Below are positions 58,959 through 64,000 of a DNA stretch of 64,000 nucleotides, piece by piece. This DNA comes from Pseudomonas sediminis (GTDB lineage Bacteria; Pseudomonadota; Gammaproteobacteria; Pseudomonadales; Pseudomonadaceae), in contig NZ_NIQU01000006.1 of NCBI RefSeq assembly GCF_002741105.1, forward strand, positions 124,001 through 188,000, given 5' to 3'. Below the pieces are notes generated by a model. That model made no database searches and was not told where the DNA came from. It was given only the letters and a program-made list of their open reading frames with translations. The translations under genes and the position numbers were made by a program. Every line of letters starts with the position of its first letter. The first letter of the stretch is position 1.

Positions 58959-60088
58959 GCCTTGCGGCCAACAGTGGGGCCAAAACGCTCCAGTTGCATC
59001 TCACGCAGACGACTCAACGTACGGCGGAAGGCAAAATCGAGGTAGCCCTGGGTGTAGAGTTCATCCAGTGCCACCGCGGCCTCGATGTAGAGTGGCACGC
59101 GACGGTCGTAGCACTCGTCGACCAGGGCGATAAAACGTCGTACCGCATCATCGTTACGCGACAGCGCCGGCAACTGTCGATCCCCGGCATCGACCCGTTC
59201 GGCACCATCCTCGGTGCCACGGGCGATGCGACCTTCACGCTGCTCACCACCCAGGCATGGCACCTCGCCGAGCAGGATGGCCGGAAAGCGCTCGCACAGT
59301 TCGATGAAGTCGGACGCGGCCAGCGGCTGTTCACACAGATCAGTGAAGCGACACCATAGCGCTGCCGGGCTATGACCGGCGGCCGAGACGCGGCGGTGAG
59401 CCAGCTCGATCGGCTCGCGGCTGATGGTTTGCCCCTCGCTCAGACCGGCGAACAGCTCGCCCAACGCCTGTGGCTGCCGTACCCAATAGCGCTGCACCTC
59501 AGCACCGGGATGCAGGCGGTGATCCTGCTCGCCGTCAACCGCCACCACCTGCATATGCGCCTCAAGCGCGGCGATAGCCGGGAGGAAGCGCTCGCGGTTG
59601 TAGCCCTCGGCGTAGAGCTGATCTGGTGGCTGGTTGGAGGTCGCCACCAGTACCACGCCCTGCTCCACCACCAGGCTGAGCAGGCGGCCGAGCAGCATGG
59701 CATCGCCGATATCGCTGACGAACAGCTCGTCGAAACACAGCACGCGCACCTCACGCCCCAACTCCTCGGCCAGCAGGCGCAGCGGGTCGGCATTGCCAGT
59801 GAGCTGAAACTGCCGGCGATGCACCCACTGCATGAAGTGATGAAAATGCTGCCGCCTCGCCGGCACGCGCAAAGCGTTGAAAAAGCTGTCCATCAGCCAG
59901 GTCTTGCCACGCCCGACCGGCCCCCAGAGGTAGACGCCAAGGGGCCGTTCGCCACGCTGCGCAGCCTCGAAGCACTGCTGCAGCGCCTCGACCGCACGGC
60001 GCTGCGCGGCATCGACCACGAAACCGGCAGCAAGCGCACGCTGATAGGCGGCCTGGGGCGAGTCCGGCAGGGCCTGCGGGGCGTTCAA
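58955..60088 (-). CDS. zapE: AFG1/ZapE-family ATPase
   Basis: A 377-residue P-loop ATPase of the AFG1/ZapE family. Walker A is GPVGRGKTWLMDSFF (about residues 56-70), Walker B VLCFDELFVSDI, sensor region VATSNQPPDQLY. An Arg-rich stretch of about 30 residues (LGGEQREGRIARGTEDGAER) lies between GEVP and RRFIALVDECYDR, absent in my memory of E. coli ZapE. The start is a TTG overlapping the nitrilase stop (TTGA). It may be a second paralogue in this genome rather than the division gene itself. Confidence 0.85.
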   Translation of the reverse strand: MNAPQALPDSPQAAYQRALAAGFVVDAAQRRAVEALQQCFEAAQRGERPLGVYLWGPVGRGKTWLMDSFFNALRVPARRQHFHHFMQWVHRRQFQLTGNADPLRLLAEELGREVRVLCFDELFVSDIGDAMLLGRLLSLVVEQGVVLVATSNQPPDQLYAEGYNRERFLPAIAALEAHMQVVAVDGEQDHRLHPGAEVQRYWVRQPQALGELFAGLSEGQTISREPIELAHRRVSAAGHSPAALWCRFTDLCEQPLAASDFIELCERFPAILLGEVPCLGGEQREGRIARGTEDGAERVDAGDRQLPALSRNDDAVRRFIALVDECYDRRVPLYIEAAVALDELYTQGYLDFAFRRTLSRLREMQLERFGPTVGRKA

Positions 60089-60969
60089 CGCAGCACCAGC
60101 CGGCCGTCATCGAACTGCCGTGGCCAGTCACGACGGGTGAACACCTGGCCCTGCTCACGCACGCGGCGTACTTCATCCAGATCCAGCTCGCAGATCAGCC
60201 AGTGGCTGCGCGTGGGGCACAGATCCTCGCTCTCGGCGACGATACCGCTGGCCGGCATGCCGTAGTCCGATGGTACGTACAGCGAGGCGCGGCCATAGCC
60301 TTCGTCCAGCGACGGCGACCAGGGTGCCAGGCCGACGGTGGGCGAATGCAGCACGGCGATCTGGTTCTCCAGCGCACGGGCCTGGGCGCCGATGCGCACG
60401 CGGTGAAAACCGGCCACGGTGTCGGTGCAACTGGGCGCGAGAATCAGGTCGACCCCGGCTTCGGCCAGGGTATGCGCCAGCAGCGGAAACTCGTTGTCGT
60501 AACAGATCAGGATACCCAGCTTACCCAACGCGGTATCGAACACCTTGAGGCCGTTACCCGCTGCGATGTGCCACTGCTCAAGCTCGAAGCGGGTCATGAT
60601 CAGCTTGTCCTGAGTGCCCAGGCAGCCGTCCGGGCCGAACAGCCAGCCGCGATTGCGGTAAATGCCGTCATCATCCAGCACTGCCACCGAACCGGGCTGC
60701 AGGTAGATATTCAACCGCCGCGCCAGGCTCTCGCACAGTTCCAGCCAGCGTGGCAGCAGCGGCTGGATGCCGGCGATGGAGCCGTGCAGATCGCCCCGTT
60801 CAGCTTCCGGCAACTGGCCTGTCAGCACCAGGCCGGCGTATTCCGGCAGCAGCAGCAGCTCGGCGCCCTGCCCGGCCGCATCCTCACACAGCGTGGTGAG
60901 GTGCTCGGCATAGGCGTCCCAGGTGACGAACAGGTCGATGTGATATTGGCAGGCGGCGACCTTGATCAT
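60085..60969 (-). CDS. Carbon-nitrogen hydrolase (nitrilase superfamily)
   Basis: A 294-residue nitrilase-superfamily amidase with the Glu-Lys-Cys triad visible: Glu in LLLPEYAGL, Lys in QDKLIMTRFE, Cys in ILICYDNEFP. It probably hydrolyses an amide or carbamoyl compound in the cytoplasm. ATG 60969 has GGAG 8 bases upstream and overlaps the stop of the GNAT gene as ATGA. The GNAT-nitrilase pair is common in bacteria and may form a functional unit; the substrate is unknown. Confidence 0.9.
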   Translation of the reverse strand: MIKVAACQYHIDLFVTWDAYAEHLTTLCEDAAGQGAELLLLPEYAGLVLTGQLPEAERGDLHGSIAGIQPLLPRWLELCESLARRLNIYLQPGSVAVLDDDGIYRNRGWLFGPDGCLGTQDKLIMTRFELEQWHIAAGNGLKVFDTALGKLGILICYDNEFPLLAHTLAEAGVDLILAPSCTDTVAGFHRVRIGAQARALENQIAVLHSPTVGLAPWSPSLDEGYGRASLYVPSDYGMPASGIVAESEDLCPTRSHWLICELDLDEVRRVREQGQVFTRRDWPRQFDDGRLVLR

Positions 60970-61556
60970 GAAGCGAGCTCCTTCAACCAGAACGACATGG
61001 GTTTGGCCGACTCCTCGGCCTCGTCCAGATCGCGCCAGTGGTAATAGGTGTGCAATTCGGGGTGATGGCGATAGCCGCGGCGCGCCCAGAAGGCGTCCAG
61101 CGGCTGGTAGTCGGCTGGCCGCCTCGGATGATCGACGGGGCGCTGCACGGCGCAGAAGGCGCACCAGTCGAAGCCGCCCAGTTTGCGCGCATGGGCCTCG
61201 CGCTCGACGAAGAAGCGTACGCCGAGGCCACGCCCTCGCCAGGCCGGCAGGACCACCGATTCGGCGCAGTAGAAAATCCGCGCAGGATCCCAGCCCGCAG
61301 CGATGAATGGCTGCTGGAATTCCTCGGTTTCATCAGCCAGCGGCAGTGCCGTGGACGCGCCGACCACATGGCCCTCGTCACGTACCAGCACGCAAAGACT
61401 ATCGACACTGCGCACGTAGGTAGCCAGGTACTCGGCCTCGTAATCGAGGTTGCCGTCGTAGAGGTAGGGAAACTCGCGGAACACCTGGATGCGCAGGCGC
61501 GCCAGGTCGTCGATATGGGGTTCGATCTCCGCGCCCCGGAGCAGTCGGATATCCAT
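60966..61556 (-). CDS. GNAT family N-acetyltransferase
   Basis: A 196-residue acetyltransferase with the acetyl-CoA-binding motif VVLPAWRGRGLGVRFFVERE at about residues 101-120 and an unusually long C-terminal part (YHWRDLDEAEESAKPMSFWL). It is first in a coupled operon with the nitrilase-type enzyme and AFG1-type ATPase. The substrate may be the product or precursor of the adjacent amidase; this is inference. Confidence 0.88.
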   Translation of the reverse strand: MDIRLLRGAEIEPHIDDLARLRIQVFREFPYLYDGNLDYEAEYLATYVRSVDSLCVLVRDEGHVVGASTALPLADETEEFQQPFIAAGWDPARIFYCAESVVLPAWRGRGLGVRFFVEREAHARKLGGFDWCAFCAVQRPVDHPRRPADYQPLDAFWARRGYRHHPELHTYYHWRDLDEAEESAKPMSFWLKELAS

Positions 61557-61667
61557 TGCAGTCGCTCGCCAGCAACAGGGTGACGCCGGCAGCTATACCA
61601 GCGGTAAACGGCGAACTTATCATGCGGGCCAACGAACCACTAACCACGCTACGAAAGGAACTTAGCC

Positions 61668-62066
61668 ATGACCGCCACCGAACTGGTTCAGGCCTACTAC
61701 ACCGCCTTCAACGCCGGCGACATGACCGCGTTCCTCGACCTGCTAGCAGACGACGTGGTGCACGACATCAACCAGGGTGAACGTCAGGTCGGCAAGGCCA
61801 CCTTCGCTGCCTTCATGGACAAGATGAACCGTTGCTACCGCGAGCGCCTGAGCGACATCGTGGTGATGCAGAACGCTGACGGCGACCGCGCTGCCGCCGA
61901 GTTCGTGGTGCACGGCGAATATCTGGCCGACGACGAAGGCCTGCCACCGGCCAACGGCCAGACCTATGTGCTGCCGGCCGGTGCATTCTTCGAGATCAGG
62001 AACGGCAAGGTGGCGCGCATCAGCAACTACTACAACCTCAACGACTGGGTTGCGCAGGTCGGCTGA
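61668..62066 (+). CDS. SnoaL-like / NTF2-fold protein
   Basis: A 132-residue nuclear-transport-factor-2-fold protein (VQAYYTAFNAGDMTAFLDLL at the start, FFEIRNGKVARISNYYNLND near the end), like steroid delta-isomerases and SnoaL cyclases. Such proteins bind small hydrophobic ligands and may be isomerases, hydrolases or ligand carriers. GAAAGGA lies before the ATG. It is monocistronic and divergent from the GNAT operon. Confidence 0.88.
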   Translation: MTATELVQAYYTAFNAGDMTAFLDLLADDVVHDINQGERQVGKATFAAFMDKMNRCYRERLSDIVVMQNADGDRAAAEFVVHGEYLADDEGLPPANGQTYVLPAGAFFEIRNGKVARISNYYNLNDWVAQVG

Positions 62067-62122
62067 AAAGCACGAAAGCCACGTGGGCGTCCATCTGCGC
62101 AACGCCTGAAACATTCTGCAAA

Positions 62123-62143
62123 GGCTTAATACAGCGTTAAGCC
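62123..62143 (+). promoter_or_regulatory. Inverted repeat upstream of the hemolysin-like gene
   Basis: GGCTTAA (62123-62129) and TTAAGCC (62137-62143) are perfectly complementary with a 7-base spacer, about 47 bases before the gene start. Likely operator near the promoter. Confidence 0.4.
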
Positions 62144-62189
62144 AACCCCTCACACAATTGGCCCCAGGTTCATCACCGAGGTTCCGAGC

Positions 62190-62879
62190 ATGGAACTACC
62201 CTGGGCGCATCATGATCGTCCCGTTGCCCGTATCGGGCGCGGCGATAGTTACGAACTCCACCTGGCGTCTCCCGGCAGCGCACGTCGCGTTGCCCTGGAG
62301 CAGTTCGTCCGCCAGCGCTTCGAACTGCAGCACGGCGCACGCATCCGTCACTTCATGCCCTGCCTGTTCGGCCTGGAAAACCAGACCGGCCAGTTGCTCG
62401 GCGCAGTCGGCGTGCGCAGCGGCAACAGCGGCCCGCTGTTTCTCGAACGTTACCTGGACGAGCCGATCCAGAGCGCCATCGGTGCACGCCTTGGCAACAG
62501 CGTGCCGGGCCGTGGCGAGCTGGTGGAAGTCGGCAACCTGGCTGCCGATAGCCCCGGCGCCGCGCGCCTGCTGATCGTCGCCCTGACCGATCTGCTGGTG
62601 GCCCTGGGTTTTCGCTGGGTCACCTTCACCGGTACCCCGACCCTGCTCAACAGTTTCCAGCGCCTGGGCCTGACTCCAATCGCCCTCGGCGAAGCCGATC
62701 CGGCGCGCATGGGTAATGAGCTGGCCGACTGGGGCAGCTACTACGACAACCGTCCGCTGGTGATGGCCGGCGACATCCATGGCGGCCATCAGCGTCTGCT
62801 GCAGCTGGGCGCCTATCCGCGTCTCGGTCATCAACCGCTGTATGCCCTGGAGGACATGCCCGATGTGGTCTGCAGCTGA
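62190..62879 (+). CDS. Thermostable hemolysin family protein (GNAT/LuxI-like fold)
   Basis: A 229-residue protein of the thermostable hemolysin (delta-VPH) family, named after a Vibrio protein whose hemolytic function is doubtful. The core RGELVEVGNLAADSPGAARL followed by LIVALTDLLVALGFRWVTFT resembles the acetyltransferase/autoinducer-synthase fold. It lacks a signal peptide, which argues against secretion as a toxin. The next gene, an AMP-dependent ligase, starts inside its 3' end (17-base overlap), so both probably act in one pathway making an acyl product. Confidence 0.85.
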   Translation: MELPWAHHDRPVARIGRGDSYELHLASPGSARRVALEQFVRQRFELQHGARIRHFMPCLFGLENQTGQLLGAVGVRSGNSGPLFLERYLDEPIQSAIGARLGNSVPGRGELVEVGNLAADSPGAARLLIVALTDLLVALGFRWVTFTGTPTLLNSFQRLGLTPIALGEADPARMGNELADWGSYYDNRPLVMAGDIHGGHQRLLQLGAYPRLGHQPLYALEDMPDVVCS

Positions 62880-64000
62880 ATCCTTCTTCAACCGTCTTGG
62901 TGAGTTCGGCCCGCACATCGCCCTGGCCGAAGGCGAACGTACCCTGACCTATGCCGAAATGCTCGGTGCGGTCGCCGCACGAGGCAGACACCTGCGGGCC
63001 CTCGGCGCCCACCGCGTGGCACTGGCCCTGGACAACGGCATCGACTGGGTACTGTGGGACTTGGCGGCTCTACACGCAGGCCTGGTCTGCGTACCGGTGC
63101 CGGCGTTCTTCTCTGCCGAGCAGCAGCGTCATGTGCTCGACAGTGCCGGCATCGACTGCCTGATCGGCAACGGCGCTCCTGGTTTCGCTACCGTCGAGAA
63201 CGACATTCATCGACGCATGGTGGCGCAACCGGCCGAGCTGCACGCCGGCACCTGCAAGATCACCTACACCTCCGGCACCACCGGTCAACCCAAGGGCGTG
63301 TGCCTGGACCTGGACACGCAACTGGCGGTGGCCGACAGCCTGGTCAAGGCCAGCGCCAGCCGCGAGGTGCAGCGGCACCTGTGCATCCTGCCGCTGGCCA
63401 CCCTGCTGGAGAACATCGCCGGGGTTTACGCGCCGCTGCTGGCCGGCGCCCGGATCGAGCTGATGCCCATGGCGCAGATCGGCCTGACGGGTGCCAGCGG
63501 CTTCGATCTGGCGCGCTTTCTCCAGGCGCTGCACGCTGCTCAACCGCACAGCCTGATCCTGTTGCCACAACTGCTGCTGGCGCTGGTCAGCGCCAGCGAG
63601 CGCAAGTTGCCGGTACCGAATTCGCTGCGCTTCGTCGCGGTCGGTGGCGGGCGCGTCTCCACCCAGTTGCTGCAACGCGCCGATGCACTGGGCCTGCCGA
63701 TCTTCGAGGGCTACGGGCTATCCGAGTGCGCCTCGGTGGTGTGCCTGAACACCCCCGAGCAGCGCCATATCGGCAGCACCGGCAAACCGCTCGGCCATCT
63801 GCAAGTCAGGCTGGCGGACGATGGCGAGGTGCTGGTCAAGGGCGCGCGCATGCTCGGCTACCTCGGTGAGCCGGCGCCGCAAGGCGAATGGCTGGGCACC
63901 GGCGATCTCGGTCATTTCGAGCACGGTTTTCTGGTGCTGCACGGGCGCAAGAAGCATCAGTTCATCACCGCCTTCGGGCGCAACGTCAACCCGGAATGGG
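62863..64000 (+). CDS. AMP-binding acyl/aryl-CoA-ligase-like protein (3' truncated by window)
   Basis: The first 379 residues of an ANL-superfamily adenylating enzyme. The ATG at 62863 (MWSAAESFFNRLGEFG) overlaps the hemolysin-like gene by 17 bases. The P-loop ITYTSGTTGQPKGV, the A5-type FEGYGLSECASVV and the GEWLGTGDLG motif near the end are all present; the catalytic-lysine C-terminal subdomain lies beyond the window. It should adenylate a carboxylate, probably a fatty acid, and may transfer it to CoA or another acceptor. Confidence 0.9.
   Translation, partial: MWSAAESFFNRLGEFGPHIALAEGERTLTYAEMLGAVAARGRHLRALGAHRVALALDNGIDWVLWDLAALHAGLVCVPVPAFFSAEQQRHVLDSAGIDCLIGNGAPGFATVENDIHRRMVAQPAELHAGTCKITYTSGTTGQPKGVCLDLDTQLAVADSLVKASASREVQRHLCILPLATLLENIAGVYAPLLAGARIELMPMAQIGLTGASGFDLARFLQALHAAQPHSLILLPQLLLALVSASERKLPVPNSLRFVAVGGGRVSTQLLQRADALGLPIFEGYGLSECASVVCLNTPEQRHIGSTGKPLGHLQVRLADDGEVLVKGARMLGYLGEPAPQGEWLGTGDLGHFEHGFLVLHGRKKHQFITAFGRNVNPEW

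Noticed and set aside
62190..62879. Secreted hemolysin toxin
   Set aside because: No signal peptide or membrane segment, and the gene is coupled to an adenylating enzyme; the family name is historical.

Overview
The window is high-GC, gene-dense chromosomal DNA of a Pseudomonas, most like the P. mendocina / P. oleovorans group. The gene content supports this: opgGH, mnmC, a two-domain polyphosphate:AMP phosphotransferase, and the run usp - pykA - enoyl-CoA hydratase - ferredoxin reductase - SadC-type cyclase - class I fumarase. From memory that run matches P. aeruginosa PA4328-PA4333. No prophage, insertion sequence, CRISPR array, rRNA or tRNA was seen. About 54 protein genes are supported, two of them cut by the window ends.

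Layout. 1-6.5 kb: accessory redox genes with AraC-type regulators (truncated GlxA regulator, old yellow enzyme, SDR plus two VOC proteins divergent from an AraC regulator, metallo-hydrolase, second GlxA regulator). 6.6-14.1 kb: a small conserved ORF, then a phosphorelay/c-di-GMP operon (REC-GGDEF-EAL, a 1483-residue CHASE hybrid kinase, REC-GGDEF). 14.1-19.5 kb: PNPOx-like/ferredoxin-reductase fusion, GST, two overlapping LysR genes, LysE exporter. 19.6-29.8 kb: thiolase, pap, mnmC, EamA transporter, UvrD-like helicase, LysR plus MFS. 29.8-30.6 kb: a probable Rsm-family sRNA beside cytochrome b561. 30.7-37.4 kb: opgGH with a bglX-type glucosidase. 37.6-47.4 kb: AraC regulator, SWIM/SNF2 ATPase, psiE, a CHASE3-GGDEF cyclase, yebG with an SOS box, leucine dehydrogenase, SirB1-like, PilZ, DUF4124 and a lipoprotein. 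47.5-58.2 kb: the usp-pykA-sadC-fumarase neighbourhood and dsdA. 58.3-64 kb: DUF1028, a coupled GNAT-nitrilase-AFG1 ATPase operon, a SnoaL-like protein, and thermostable-hemolysin plus AMP-ligase genes running off the end.

How genes work together. c-di-GMP signalling recurs: four GGDEF proteins (one also EAL) and a PilZ protein. The most notable regulatory signal is an intergenic minus-strand element at 29853-29964. It folds into several consecutive hairpins showing GGA in the loop and ends in a UUCG/U-tract terminator, the design of RsmX/Y/Z RNAs that titrate RsmA. The sadC-like gene carries a matching ATGGAG hexaloop hairpin over its start codon, so sRNA and candidate target lie in the same window. 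Other readable sites are a LexA box before yebG, an ANR/FNR-type box before the usp gene, a MerR-type promoter before the old yellow enzyme, and two hairpins in the fumarase leader. Most of the window is ordinary Pseudomonas genome.
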